From an uncultured Eubacterium sp. (lineage in GTDB: Bacteria > Bacillota > Clostridia > Lachnospirales > Lachnospiraceae): 44,196 nucleotides of DNA. The position numbers and the translations under genes were made by a program. Position 1 is the first letter of the stretch. Every line of letters starts with the position of its first letter. Below are positions 25,796 to 35,167 of the stretch, piece by piece. Where the stretch lies: assembly GCA_947385875.1 (NCBI GenBank), contig CANDMV010000015.1:1-44196 (forward strand), given 5' to 3'. The notes under the pieces are model-generated. The model saw only the letters and a list, made by a program, of their open reading frames with translations. It did no database searches and was not told the DNA's origin.

Positions 25796-26710
25796 ATGAT
25801 TGAGTTTGAAGAAGATTTTTTTAAAGAAGAATGCAGGTGTGGATTTACTGTATGTGAAAAGATGAAACGGGCATGGGCGGCAGAAATGGAAGTTTTGTCA
25901 GAGATCATACGTATATGTAAAAAATATAATATTACCTATTATGCGGATTGGGGGACACTTTTAGGAGCAGTGCGCCATCACGGATATGTACCATGGGACG
26001 ACGACATAGATCTTGCATTTAAAAGAAAAGATTTTTTCAAACTCATAGAAATGCTTCCGGATGAACTGCCAGAATCGTATCATGTAAGCAGTTTTTATAC
26101 GCCGGGAGAGCATAATCAGCCGATCAGCTGTGTGATGAACAGTACGGTAATAAACACAGAACCGGACTTTCTAAAGAAATTTCATGGATGTCCGTATATT
26201 GTGGGAGTAGATTTGTCGGTGCTCGATTATATACCGCGTGAGGAAGAACTGGCGACGGCTCAGAGGACATTATATAGTGCGGTGTATGATGCCGCAAAAC
26301 GATATGATGTACTGAAAAAAAGCGGCGAAATTGACCTATATCTGCCGCAGATTGAGGAATTGTGCGGGATTACATTTGATAAGGAGAAGCCGCTGCGCAG
26401 GCAGCTGTGGATGCTGAGTGAAAATATATGCGCTATGTATGGAGAAGAAGAGAGTGATTATCTGACGTGGTTTCCACGGACAGTTTGTCTGGACAAAGAT
26501 TTTCGACTGAATAAGGAATGGTATAGCGATACTTTGGAAATGCCGTTTGAAAATATGATGATTTCAGTTCCGAAAAATTACCATGAAGTGCTTACAAAAA
26601 TGTACAGAAGATATAATATACTGCGAAAAGGAAGCAGAGGGCATAATTATCCATTTTATGCAGCGCAGGATGAAGCTCTGCGGATGCTTGAAAATACTCA
26701 GAAAGATTAA
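25796..26710 (+). CDS. LicD family phosphotransferase, copy 3
   Basis: 304 residues. It carries the same 'KMKRAWAAEMEVL' and 'YYADWGTLLGAVRHHGYVPW' core with 'WDDDID' (67-72), and 'VGVDLSVLDYIP' in place of the usual 'DIFPLD', so the second acidic block is altered (Ser-Val instead of Phe-Pro). It is more diverged than copies 1 and 2. It begins 28 bases after copy 2 and ends the LicD run; the next gene has its own sigma-28 promoter. The altered block may mean a different acceptor or donor. Confidence 0.88.
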   Translation: MIEFEEDFFKEECRCGFTVCEKMKRAWAAEMEVLSEIIRICKKYNITYYADWGTLLGAVRHHGYVPWDDDIDLAFKRKDFFKLIEMLPDELPESYHVSSFYTPGEHNQPISCVMNSTVINTEPDFLKKFHGCPYIVGVDLSVLDYIPREEELATAQRTLYSAVYDAAKRYDVLKKSGEIDLYLPQIEELCGITFDKEKPLRRQLWMLSENICAMYGEEESDYLTWFPRTVCLDKDFRLNKEWYSDTLEMPFENMMISVPKNYHEVLTKMYRRYNILRKGSRGHNYPFYAAQDEALRMLENTQKD

Positions 26711-26773
26711 TGTGATGAACGAAAACCGATAGCAGTCATCCTCTTTAAATAAATTAATATAGAATGAAAAAGG

Positions 26774-26800
26774 TAAAGTTTTATACGATTATGTCGATAT
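26774..26800 (+). promoter_or_regulatory. Strong sigma-28 promoter of the LicC-like operon
   Basis: TAAAGTTT (26774-26781), an 11-base spacer, then GTCGATAT (26793-26800). The -35 half is a perfect consensus match and the -10 half differs at one or two positions. It lies 135 bases before the nucleotidyltransferase gene and puts a surface-modification operon under flagellar control. Confidence 0.88.
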
Positions 26801-26871
26801 AAAATATAATAAAAGGTTTAATATGAATATTTTATTCATATATGATAAATAGATGCAGGAAACGGTAATAT

Positions 26872-26905
26872 TAAATGGCTGTCAATTCTATTTGACAGCC
26901 ATTTA
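26872..26905 (+). other. 14-bp leader hairpin before the LicC-like gene
   Basis: TAAATGGCTGTCAA (26872-26885) pairs perfectly with TTGACAGCCATTTA (26892-26905) around a six-base loop. It lies inside the transcript from the sigma-28 promoter and ends 29 bases before the start codon. There is no T-run after it, so attenuation is possible but unproven; it could also stop read-through from the LicD genes weakly. Confidence 0.65.
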
Positions 26906-26934
26906 TTGTAAAAAATATAAAAAGGAAAAGACAA

Positions 26935-27660
26935 ATGAAAGCAATTTTATTAGCAGCAGGAAAAGGAACGAGAATATCACGTATGGTGCAGGAAGTACCG
27001 AAAAGTACATTACCGATTAATGGAGTGCCGTTGATACGGCATACTGTGCAGATGCTGATTGATGAAGGGATTGAAGTAATCGTATGCACTGGTTATAAGA
27101 GAGAAGCGATTTTTGATGCATTAGAAGGCTTATCAGTAAAATACTATAATAATCCGTTTTATGATGTTACGAACAGTATTGCCAGCCTATGGTTCGCCAG
27201 AGAAGAGATCAATGATAATATGCTGATCTTGAACGCAGATGTATATTTCTCAAAAGATTTACTACATAAATTATTAGATGATGACCGTCAGGTAGTTATG
27301 GCCATGGATACGGGACGCATTGAAGTGGGAGATTATTTTTTCCAGACGATTAATGGGTGTATTAAAAAGTATGGTAAAGATCTGCCTAGGTCAGAACGGA
27401 CTTGTGAATATGTCGGTATTGCGAAAATAGATAAGATGTTTACAAATGAATTTATCCATCAGATGAAAAAATTAATTAACAGCCAGAACCACGGTATGTG
27501 GTGGGAGAATGTTTTGTATTCGCTGACTGATAAAAGAGAAATACATACTCTGGACGTGAAAGGGATTTTTTGGTCTGAGATTGATTATTTTGATGATTAT
27601 GAACGGATTTTAGACTATGTAGCAGGAGAGTTTGAAGTAAAGGACAGTATAAAAGAATGA
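26935..27660 (+). CDS. LicC-like nucleotidyltransferase
   Basis: 241 residues of the nucleotidyltransferase fold that activates phosphocholine (LicC) or sugar phosphates by coupling to CTP or another NTP. The signature 'LLAAGKGTRI' is at residues 5-14, then 'EVPKSTLPINGVPLI' with the conserved Lys, 'YYNNPFYDVTNSIASLWFAR' as in LicC, and the metal-binding 'LILNADVYFS' near 95-104. Its closeness to LicC and four LicD genes suggests it makes the CDP-activated donor for them. Which compound is activated is not visible; no choline kinase (licA) or transporter (licB) is in the window. Its stop overlaps the next start (ATGA). Confidence 0.85.
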   Translation: MKAILLAAGKGTRISRMVQEVPKSTLPINGVPLIRHTVQMLIDEGIEVIVCTGYKREAIFDALEGLSVKYYNNPFYDVTNSIASLWFAREEINDNMLILNADVYFSKDLLHKLLDDDRQVVMAMDTGRIEVGDYFFQTINGCIKKYGKDLPRSERTCEYVGIAKIDKMFTNEFIHQMKKLINSQNHGMWWENVLYSLTDKREIHTLDVKGIFWSEIDYFDDYERILDYVAGEFEVKDSIKE

Positions 27661-30146
27661 CAAAACTGGCAAAAGAAATGGTACACCAGAACATAAAACA
27701 ATTAGAAGATGCGCTTGATGTATTGGAAGCCGCATCTTCTTTAAAGTTAACTGAAGATGGAATTAGATTACTGGCAGCTATGCAGCAGTCAGCTATTGAA
27801 ATTGGTAATAGAATTGAAAGTGTTGAGGGAAGCCATCCGGTGATTGCTGAATTAGAAAAGCTTTGTGAAGTTTATTATCAGTGCAGCTTAAGGATTGACA
27901 GTGGAGAGAGCATAGAACAAGAATGCTGTACAATAAAAAAGCATATTGCTGAAATTACTAAGATGATTGAAGAAACAATCCCAGTAAAAAAAGAAATACT
28001 TTTTCTTCCTTATCAGGTATCCATGTGGGATTCGCTCGAAAGTATCTGGATGGCCGCGAAAGAAGATCCAGATACAGAGTGTTATGTAGTACCGCTTCCT
28101 GTATATGATGTAAATATGGATAATTCATTAGGAAATATGTGTTATGAAGGGGATAAATACCCGGCTTATGTCCCAATTACATCTTACATGGACTATGACA
28201 TAGAACAAAGAAAACCGGATATTATATACTTTCATAACCCTTATGATGAGACGAATTTGGTTACCAGAGTACCAGAAAAGTATTATTCCAGAAACATAAA
28301 AAATCATACTAGAATCTTGGTATATGTACCTTATTTTATAAGCGAAGGAAATGGACCAGCAGAACATCAATGTTATACAATGCGGGTTTTGTTTGCGGAT
28401 AGAGTGATTGTGCAGAGCGGCAATATTTATAAAAAGTATAGCCGGATCTATTCAAATTTTTTAAAAGAAAATAAACTGCAAAATATTTTGGTTCCCGCAG
28501 AATCTAAATTTATTCCCATGGGTTCACCTAAAATCGATAAACTTGTCAGTACAAAATGTGAAATTGAATATTTGCCTAAAAGCTGGCAGAAAATAATATT
28601 AAAACCAGATGGCACAAGGAAAAAAATCATTCTATATAACCTGACCATCGAATTATTATTGCAGAATAATTTAAAAATGCTGAAAAAATTGGAGGATGTA
28701 CTTCGTAAGTTTAAAATGCGTCAGGAAGAGGTTGTTTTGATCTGGAGGCCGCATCCGCTTCTGGTAAAGACAATCAATGCTATGAGGCCGCAGCTTAGGG
28801 ATGCTTACATGCAGATTGTGCAGCAGTATAAGGATGAGGGCTGGGGCATATTTGACGAGACACCGGATCCTAATCTGGCTATGATGTTATCAGATGCTTA
28901 TTATGGAGATTTCAGCAGCTTAGTTACAGCATATAGGATCTTAAAAAAACCTATGCTTTTGCAAAATATCGACGAGATTTATGTGAAAAAGACTGATAAA
29001 AAAGAAAAGATGGCATTATGGTTTATAGGAAGCAGTATTATGCTTCAAGATGAATTATGGTTTGCTGCGAATGGACTGAATGGTTTATACAAATTTCAGA
29101 TGGATGGAAACGGCGCTGTATTGGAGAGTCGATTTGTTGAAGAAGAAGATTATCAGGAGGATCTGTACAGAGATATTGTGCAATGGGAAGACAAATTAGT
29201 CTTTGTACCTTCTAATGCGAAAAAATTAGCAGTTTATGATATAAAAAGAAAAAGTACGAAATATTATGAACTTCCGGAGGAGATCGAGAATATAGAAGGA
29301 AGTAAATATCGTTATGGTTTTATTTATCATCAGTGTGTATTTTTTATAGGAACATATTCCAATCTTGATATTTTAAAAATTGATTTAAATACAGAAAAGT
29401 TTGAATTGTGTGGCTGTATTCCGGATCATGTGTTAGGAATCGATCATAGGGAAGTTTTGGGACATTCAGATCGTTCTGATTCACTGTTATTGATACCTTT
29501 AGCTGGAAAAAATTCGATTTTAAAATATGATATGGATAGCGGTTCACACAATATAGCAGAAGTGGATTCAGATATTACAGAGAAAATTTCAGGCATATAT
29601 TGTTCAGCTCAAAAAATATTTGTTAATTTTGAAAACAAGATTTATGAATGGGATTTAAAGAAAAATGTGTTTTCAATACTGACAGAGCTTCCGGTTAGAC
29701 AGCTGCGCGCTGTATTGGCAGATCAGAGATATATTTATGCATTTGACAATGAGAATCCAGATATATATTTATTTGATATGATAAGCAATACTTTAAATAA
29801 AATAGATGCCAAATATGATAAATGGGGAAAAGCGATAGGCTTGCCGTGTATCATACCGATTCATTTAGAAAATCGGAGACTGGTCTGCTTGTCATTGTAT
29901 AGTAACGAGATTATAGTTGTAGATCATAATAATATCGTAGGAAGCTATCAGTTGTATACAGATGATACGAATATCAATAGGCATCAGCTGTATACGACTC
30001 GTTTGAAAAAAGAAGGAAAATTTTATAAAAGCGGATTAGATGATTTTATAGAATATATCATAAATGAAGGTGACAGTAATATGAATGCAGTAAAAAGCAC
30101 GGTTGGAAAAGAGATCTATCATACGATTATGAGACAGCTGATATGA
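27657..30146 (+). CDS. TagB/TagF-like transferase with helical N-terminus and probable beta-propeller tail
   Basis: 829 residues in three parts. Residues 1-105 are a helical module containing 'AMQQSAIEIGNRIE' (41-54), shared with the GT92-like protein at 32626. Residues about 112-450 resemble the CDP-glycerol glycerophosphotransferase fold: 'WRPHPLL' near 362 and 'DAYYGDFSSLVTAYR' near 410. Residues about 455-800 contain repeated beta-rich units with the pattern 'W-D-L-F-V', such as 'WEDKLVFVPSNAKKLAVYD' and 'YEWDLKKNVFSILTELP', suggesting a propeller. The start overlaps the LicC-like gene, so the two are coupled. It likely transfers a nucleotide-activated phospho-alcohol to the glycan. Confidence 0.7.
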   Translation: MTKLAKEMVHQNIKQLEDALDVLEAASSLKLTEDGIRLLAAMQQSAIEIGNRIESVEGSHPVIAELEKLCEVYYQCSLRIDSGESIEQECCTIKKHIAEITKMIEETIPVKKEILFLPYQVSMWDSLESIWMAAKEDPDTECYVVPLPVYDVNMDNSLGNMCYEGDKYPAYVPITSYMDYDIEQRKPDIIYFHNPYDETNLVTRVPEKYYSRNIKNHTRILVYVPYFISEGNGPAEHQCYTMRVLFADRVIVQSGNIYKKYSRIYSNFLKENKLQNILVPAESKFIPMGSPKIDKLVSTKCEIEYLPKSWQKIILKPDGTRKKIILYNLTIELLLQNNLKMLKKLEDVLRKFKMRQEEVVLIWRPHPLLVKTINAMRPQLRDAYMQIVQQYKDEGWGIFDETPDPNLAMMLSDAYYGDFSSLVTAYRILKKPMLLQNIDEIYVKKTDKKEKMALWFIGSSIMLQDELWFAANGLNGLYKFQMDGNGAVLESRFVEEEDYQEDLYRDIVQWEDKLVFVPSNAKKLAVYDIKRKSTKYYELPEEIENIEGSKYRYGFIYHQCVFFIGTYSNLDILKIDLNTEKFELCGCIPDHVLGIDHREVLGHSDRSDSLLLIPLAGKNSILKYDMDSGSHNIAEVDSDITEKISGIYCSAQKIFVNFENKIYEWDLKKNVFSILTELPVRQLRAVLADQRYIYAFDNENPDIYLFDMISNTLNKIDAKYDKWGKAIGLPCIIPIHLENRRLVCLSLYSNEIIVVDHNNIVGSYQLYTDDTNINRHQLYTTRLKKEGKFYKSGLDDFIEYIINEGDSNMNAVKSTVGKEIYHTIMRQLI

Positions 30147-30356
30147 TTATTTATTATATAGTAAATCGATATGTGCTCTCTAAACGTCAACAATAATGTA
30201 AGTCGTTAGTGCATACGGATATTGTGCCCTTTGGGTATCCCTGATTTAGATCGCTTTAATTGATTTTAATAATAAAAAAGAAATAAAAATAAAGTGTATG
30301 TATCTTATTATATTATCTGTGGATAATCATATTATTTCAAATGCTATCGTGTCAGC

Positions 30357-30388
30357 ACATTAGAATGGATCGAAAGTGATCTTAATGT
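30357..30388 (+). other. Leader hairpin before RgpF-like gene
   Basis: The 267 bases from 30147 to 30413 have no gene. ACATTA (30357-30362) pairs with TAATGT (30383-30388), and inside it GATC (30368-30371) pairs with GATC (30378-30381). The structure ends 12 bases before the ribosome-binding site GGAGG (30401-30405). A second, bulged hairpin lies at 30217-30240 (GGATA/TATCC enclosing CCC-TTT-GGG). I saw no sigma-28 promoter here. Confidence 0.5.
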
Positions 30389-30413
30389 TGAATTGGGAGT
30401 GGAGGAACAAATA

Positions 30414-32468
30414 ATGAAACGCTTGGGGATTTTTGTTTTTTATGATAAAGAAGGAATCGTAGATAATTATGTCTGTTATCTTTTGAAAAATCAGGAAAAA
30501 TTTTTAGATCATTTAATCATTATTTGTAACGGACAGTTAACAGATAAAGGCAGAATACGTCTGGAAGCTTTTTCTGATGATATACATATTAGAGAAAATA
30601 CCGGCTATGATGCTATGGCATACAAACTGGCTATGACAGAATATTTAGGGTGGGACGAGATCTTAAAATATGATGAAGTCTTAACATTTAATGATACTTT
30701 TTTTGGACCGTTTTATCCTTTCGATGAAGTATTTGATAAGATGGCTTTTAGCGATTGTGATTTCTGGGGGCTGACATACCACGCAAAAGCATATGATTAT
30801 TTCTATGGGACAAATGATATTTTACCGGCACATATCCATACATTTTTTTCTATATATCGAAAGTCTGTCTTAGAAAGCGAAGCATTTCAGAATTATTGGA
30901 ATAAGTTTGATTCCACGGAGTGGTTTTTTTCAGATGTTGCACGCCATGAACAGTTTTTTACAAAGTATTTAGAAGATTCAGGATTTACATGGGATGCCTA
31001 TGTGAATGCTTCTGAGTATAATTCACAGGAGCCGGGAAGCAATTTTAATCATTATTATTATATTGCCTATGAATTGATACGTGATTATCGTTGTCCAATC
31101 ATCAAAAGAAAAAATTTTGTGATTAAACATATGTCGATGCAGGCAGGAAATACGGGAGAGGATATTGCGAACGCCTTAAAATATATAGAAAAGCATACAG
31201 AATATGATGTTAATATGATCTGGGATAATATATTGAGGCTTTATAATATAACTGAGATAAAAAATGCCCTGCATCTAGATTATATTCTTCCGTGGGAACA
31301 AAAGACTCATGAAGTCAGCAGAAGTACTGCACAGAAGGCAGCAGTTATCGCGCATTTATATTATGAAGAATTATTTCCAGAGTGTATGAAATATTTAGAG
31401 CAGGTGCCGGAAGGAATCGATATTTACATCACGACTGCAAATGAAAAGATTGCGCAGGAAGTATCCCAAATGCAGGAGGCGCATGGGCATCGCGGTTATC
31501 AGATCAGGAAAGTTCCGAACAAGGGAAGAGATATGGGGGCGCTGCTGATTGAATGTGCAGATTTGTTTGATCAATACGAGTATCTGTGTTTTGTGCATGA
31601 TAAAAAAACAAAATCTTCGGTAGGGCCGGCTACAATAGGAAAATCGTTTTTTTATAATATGTGGCAGAATATGTTAAAAAGCAGAGAATATATCATCAAT
31701 ATTTTATATTTGTTTGAGCAGAATCAACGGCTTGGATTTTTAGCGCCGCCGCAGCCTATACATGCAGAGTTTTTTGGATCTATCGGACTGGAATGGCATA
31801 ACGATTATCAGATGACTGTGGACCTTGCCAAGCGTCTGGGGATCACTGCGAATCTTTCGCCGGATATCCAATGCTTTGCATTAGCAAATGTATTTTGGTG
31901 CAGGACGAAAGCACTCAGACCATTGATTGATTATGGATTTACTTACGAAGAACTGCCGAAAGAGCCGATGGCATTAGATGGGACAGTCAGCCATGCCATA
32001 GAAAGAATTTATCCATATGCAGCACAGTCACAAGGATATTATTCAGGCATCGTCATGAATACGGATTATGCCTCTTTGCAGAATACAAATCTGTATTATT
32101 ACTTATCTGGTGCATTGTCAAAGATTAGAATGCAGCATATGATAACAGATTATGATTCCATATTTCAGTCAGATGTGCTGACATACTGCAAGGGAAAAGA
32201 AAATATTCTGATTTATGGTGCTGGAACAAATGGGATTAAAGCATCAAATATTCTGAAAAGTAATCAGATCTTGATAAAAGGATTTATAGTTTCGGACGAT
32301 CAGCCGAAGCAGGGAGAGAAAAATGGATTTCCTATTTTTAGATTGTCGGAAATACCATTTGAAAAAGATGAGATAGGGATTATTATATCTGTTGCTTATA
32401 CGAGGGATCGGAGAGAGATTTTGAGTAATCTTTCGAAAAAGGGGTATGATGATTTTTATTTGTTGTAG
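30414..32468 (+). CDS. RgpF-like rhamnan-synthesis family protein with C-terminal Rossmann module
   Basis: 684 residues. Two RgpF-type halves: residues about 1-290 with 'ENTGYDAMAYKLAM', 'LTFNDTFFGPFYPFDEVF' and 'FFSIYRKSVL', and about 310-590 with 'NKGRDMGALL', 'CFVHDKKTKSS', 'GFLAPPQPIH' and 'DGTVSHAIERIYPYAAQSQG'. RgpF-family proteins help build rhamnose-rich polysaccharides. The last 87 residues (598-684) are a Rossmann-type unit, 'ILIYGAGTNGIKASNIL', also seen in four other proteins here. ATG 30414 is chosen over a TTG seven codons upstream because GGAGG lies eight bases before it. Confidence 0.85.
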   Translation: MKRLGIFVFYDKEGIVDNYVCYLLKNQEKFLDHLIIICNGQLTDKGRIRLEAFSDDIHIRENTGYDAMAYKLAMTEYLGWDEILKYDEVLTFNDTFFGPFYPFDEVFDKMAFSDCDFWGLTYHAKAYDYFYGTNDILPAHIHTFFSIYRKSVLESEAFQNYWNKFDSTEWFFSDVARHEQFFTKYLEDSGFTWDAYVNASEYNSQEPGSNFNHYYYIAYELIRDYRCPIIKRKNFVIKHMSMQAGNTGEDIANALKYIEKHTEYDVNMIWDNILRLYNITEIKNALHLDYILPWEQKTHEVSRSTAQKAAVIAHLYYEELFPECMKYLEQVPEGIDIYITTANEKIAQEVSQMQEAHGHRGYQIRKVPNKGRDMGALLIECADLFDQYEYLCFVHDKKTKSSVGPATIGKSFFYNMWQNMLKSREYIINILYLFEQNQRLGFLAPPQPIHAEFFGSIGLEWHNDYQMTVDLAKRLGITANLSPDIQCFALANVFWCRTKALRPLIDYGFTYEELPKEPMALDGTVSHAIERIYPYAAQSQGYYSGIVMNTDYASLQNTNLYYYLSGALSKIRMQHMITDYDSIFQSDVLTYCKGKENILIYGAGTNGIKASNILKSNQILIKGFIVSDDQPKQGEKNGFPIFRLSEIPFEKDEIGIIISVAYTRDRREILSNLSKKGYDDFYLL

Positions 32469-32625
32469 AAGATGATAAGTATAGAATTGAGAATAAAAAT
32501 GAATCTGCATTTTCATTTTATAGATTGCTTGCAGGCTTGATGATATGTTTTATCTATTTATTAACAGAAAAAGTCTGAATTATTATACAGAGGTTTATGT
32601 AATTGCTGGGGATATAGGAGGATTT

Positions 32626-33798
32626 ATGATTCAAGAAAGCTACGATGTGCTTGAAAAATTAGTGAAAGAGATGCAGAAAAAAATAATTGAGACAATCTAT
32701 AAGATAAATTTATTTGAAAAAGATTATGCTGTTATTGCAAAAATTCAGCAAAGTATCATTGAGTTTGGCAGTAATATAGAGCAGTCATTTCATATAGAAG
32801 AATCAGAGCTGATACATAATTTTCAATACTGTTGTGAGCTGCTATATAAATATTGTAAAGTAGAGACAAAACATAATGAGATTCTAAATGAGTTATCTTC
32901 CAAGGTATCAGAATGGAATGAAGCATTGAAGCAAAGTGTTGAAATCATTGATAGGAGACTGTCAATCGTTGCGATTGTGCGTAATGAAGGCGAATATCTT
33001 AGAGAATGGATAGAGTACCATTTCTTGTCGGGCGTTTCACATATTTACTTATATGATAATGAGAGTACAGATGATACAAAAGAAATACTCAAGGATTATA
33101 TGGTAAAGGGTTTAGTTACTTATATCTGGTGGCCAGGAAAGGCTGCACAGTTACCTGCATATAACCATGCACTTGAAAATTATAGGTATGATACGTATTA
33201 CATGGGATTTATAGATGCAGATGAGTTTTTAATATCAGTACAGAATGAGAACTTGTGCGAAGCGATTGATGCAGCTTTTGAAATGAGTACTAAGCGTTTA
33301 AAGTATATTGGAGGACAATGTGGCGGCATCGGTATAAATTGGAGAATGTATGGGACATCTTTTCATAAAGAAAAACCGGATGGGTTGGTGATTGAAAATT
33401 ACAAGCATCGTGCAGTAGATACTTATATTGAGAATGGACACATTAAGACCATATGCAACCCAAGAGTAGCTGTGTCTTTTGATTGTAATCCGCATTGTTT
33501 GAATTATCTTAATGGCTATTATTGTACAAGTGAGGACGGTGCCTATATTATACCAGATGCTTTCTTTTTTGACGGCATGTGTATTAACTTGAGAATCAAC
33601 CATTATTATTCAAAATCTGAAGAGGAGTTAATAAAAAGATTGAAAAAGGGTAAGGCAAAAGAGAATGATAATAAATTAAATGAAGAACAGATTAGTAAAA
33701 GGCTTCAAGCTGTACGGGACAATTTTAATATAGAATTTGACCCAATCATGAATAAATACATTAAAAAAGTAAAGCGGTGTCTTCAATACCATGTTTAA
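32626..33798 (+). CDS. GT92-like glycosyltransferase with helical N-terminal module
   Basis: 390 residues. Residues 1-105 are a helical module with 'KIQQSIIEFGSNIE' at 39-52, matching the TagF-like protein at the same position. The catalytic domain follows: 'IVAIVRNEGEYLREWIEYH' (114-132), 'IYLYDNESTDDT', 'YYMGFIDADEFLI' (191-203, with the DxD-type motif) and a C-terminal 'RINHYYSKSEEEL'. This is the pattern of GT92/DUF23-type enzymes. ATG 32626 is used because AGGAGGA is just upstream; a longer frame from 32545 lacks one. An AT-rich hairpin lies at 32496-32519 in the preceding gap. Confidence 0.85.
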   Translation: MIQESYDVLEKLVKEMQKKIIETIYKINLFEKDYAVIAKIQQSIIEFGSNIEQSFHIEESELIHNFQYCCELLYKYCKVETKHNEILNELSSKVSEWNEALKQSVEIIDRRLSIVAIVRNEGEYLREWIEYHFLSGVSHIYLYDNESTDDTKEILKDYMVKGLVTYIWWPGKAAQLPAYNHALENYRYDTYYMGFIDADEFLISVQNENLCEAIDAAFEMSTKRLKYIGGQCGGIGINWRMYGTSFHKEKPDGLVIENYKHRAVDTYIENGHIKTICNPRVAVSFDCNPHCLNYLNGYYCTSEDGAYIIPDAFFFDGMCINLRINHYYSKSEEELIKRLKKGKAKENDNKLNEEQISKRLQAVRDNFNIEFDPIMNKYIKKVKRCLQYHV

Positions 33799-33894
33799 AA
33801 AATTAAGTGGTAAACTTTGCCCTAGATGATGAAAGATCTTATGGTCTGAACTGTTACATATAGAGGAAAAATATATTATTTAGTTGGAGAAAAT

Positions 33895-35166
33895 ATGAAA
33901 GATATGTTAGTGTCGGTTATTATTCCTACCTATAATCGTATGGAAACAATTCGAAATGCAGTTAATAGTGTTTTGCAGCAGTCGCACTGTAATATAGAGG
34001 TAATCGTAGTTGACGATGCATCTGTAGATCAGACGGAAGAAATGATCTTATCTATAGATGATAAAAGATTGCATTATGTTAAAAACTGTGAGCAAAAGGG
34101 AGCAAATTATTCTAGAAATGTGGGAATAGAGCAGTCTCATGGAGAAGTAATTGCATTTTGTGATAGTGCAGATACATGGGTGCAGGATAAGTTAGAGAAA
34201 CAATTAAAAAGGATGTATGAGACAGGTGATGAGATCGTATTTTGCGGTGAAGAGGTTAAAGAAATGAATTCGTCTCATACGATTCCTTTTTCTACACAAA
34301 AGGCGATGATTGCACAAAATCGGTTATCAGAATTATTAGCAGCGGAGAATTGCATTGATACATCAACGCTTTTAATCAGGAAGGCATGTTTTAATGAAAT
34401 AGGATATTTTGATCTGGAATTACCACGACTTCAGGAATATGAGTGGATGATACGTGCAGTACAACGATTTCAAGTAGGTTATTTAGACGAAGTATTAGTA
34501 TATGCCGTTATAAGAAAAGACAGTATTTCATCTGACCTTACAAAATTGTTGAAGGCAGTGCCGATTATTTATCGAAAGCATTCAAAATTTTTTGCTTTAT
34601 ATGGGAAGCAAATGGAGTTTTTGCTTTCACCGATAAAATTATTAAGTCGCAAAAATTCACTGTATGAGGAATATGAGAAGTACTTTCGTTTTTTATATGA
34701 CAACATAGGCGAGATAAATGAATATAAGAAGCTGTACACCGAAACAATTCGCTTTTTTATTGAAAAAGATTTTATTAGCAGACTGATTGCATTAAATAAG
34801 CAAAAAGGCAGAACACTTACACAATTATTGAAAAATAAGTCTAATGATTTTTATATATTTGGTGCGGGAGAAGCTGCGAGAAAATTGTGTGAATGTTTGG
34901 AAAAACAGTATATTACTAATTTAGTCAAGGCTTTTATTGTGACGAACAAAAAAAACAATGTTCAGAATATTTTGGATGTTCCAATGCTTGAGCTGAGGGA
35001 ATGTGATGAACAAATAAAAAGTATGCCCGTTATATTAGCCGTATCTGAAAGCATTCTTTACGAAATAATAAGTGAATTGAGAAAATACGAGTTTTCAAAC
35101 ATAATTTGTTTAACAGAAGAAGAAAGAATTTTGATTGAAGAAGGCAGAATGATAGGAGGCAAGTGA
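33895..35166 (+). CDS. GT2 glycosyltransferase with C-terminal Rossmann module
   Basis: 423 residues. The GT2 domain occupies about 1-230: 'VSVIIPTYNRMETI' (6-19), 'VIVVDDASVDQTEEM', 'FCDSADTWVQDKL' (88-100). The usual 'DADD' motif reads 'DSAD', an altered metal-binding site. Residues 319-423 are a Rossmann-type unit beginning 'FYIFGAGEAARKLCECL', the same module as in the RgpF-like protein. The stop codon is one base from the methyltransferase start, so the two are translationally coupled. Donor unknown. Confidence 0.83.
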   Translation: MKDMLVSVIIPTYNRMETIRNAVNSVLQQSHCNIEVIVVDDASVDQTEEMILSIDDKRLHYVKNCEQKGANYSRNVGIEQSHGEVIAFCDSADTWVQDKLEKQLKRMYETGDEIVFCGEEVKEMNSSHTIPFSTQKAMIAQNRLSELLAAENCIDTSTLLIRKACFNEIGYFDLELPRLQEYEWMIRAVQRFQVGYLDEVLVYAVIRKDSISSDLTKLLKAVPIIYRKHSKFFALYGKQMEFLLSPIKLLSRKNSLYEEYEKYFRFLYDNIGEINEYKKLYTETIRFFIEKDFISRLIALNKQKGRTLTQLLKNKSNDFYIFGAGEAARKLCECLEKQYITNLVKAFIVTNKKNNVQNILDVPMLELRECDEQIKSMPVILAVSESILYEIISELRKYEFSNIICLTEEERILIEEGRMIGGK

Positions 35167-35167
35167 T

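Noticed and set aside
30217..30240. Terminator after the TagF-like gene
   Set aside because: The hairpin has a five-base one-sided bulge and no T-run, so termination there is not supported.
32545..32625. 27-residue extension of the GT92-like protein
   Set aside because: There is no ribosome-binding site at 32545, whereas AGGAGGA sits just before 32626. The shared helical module also begins there.
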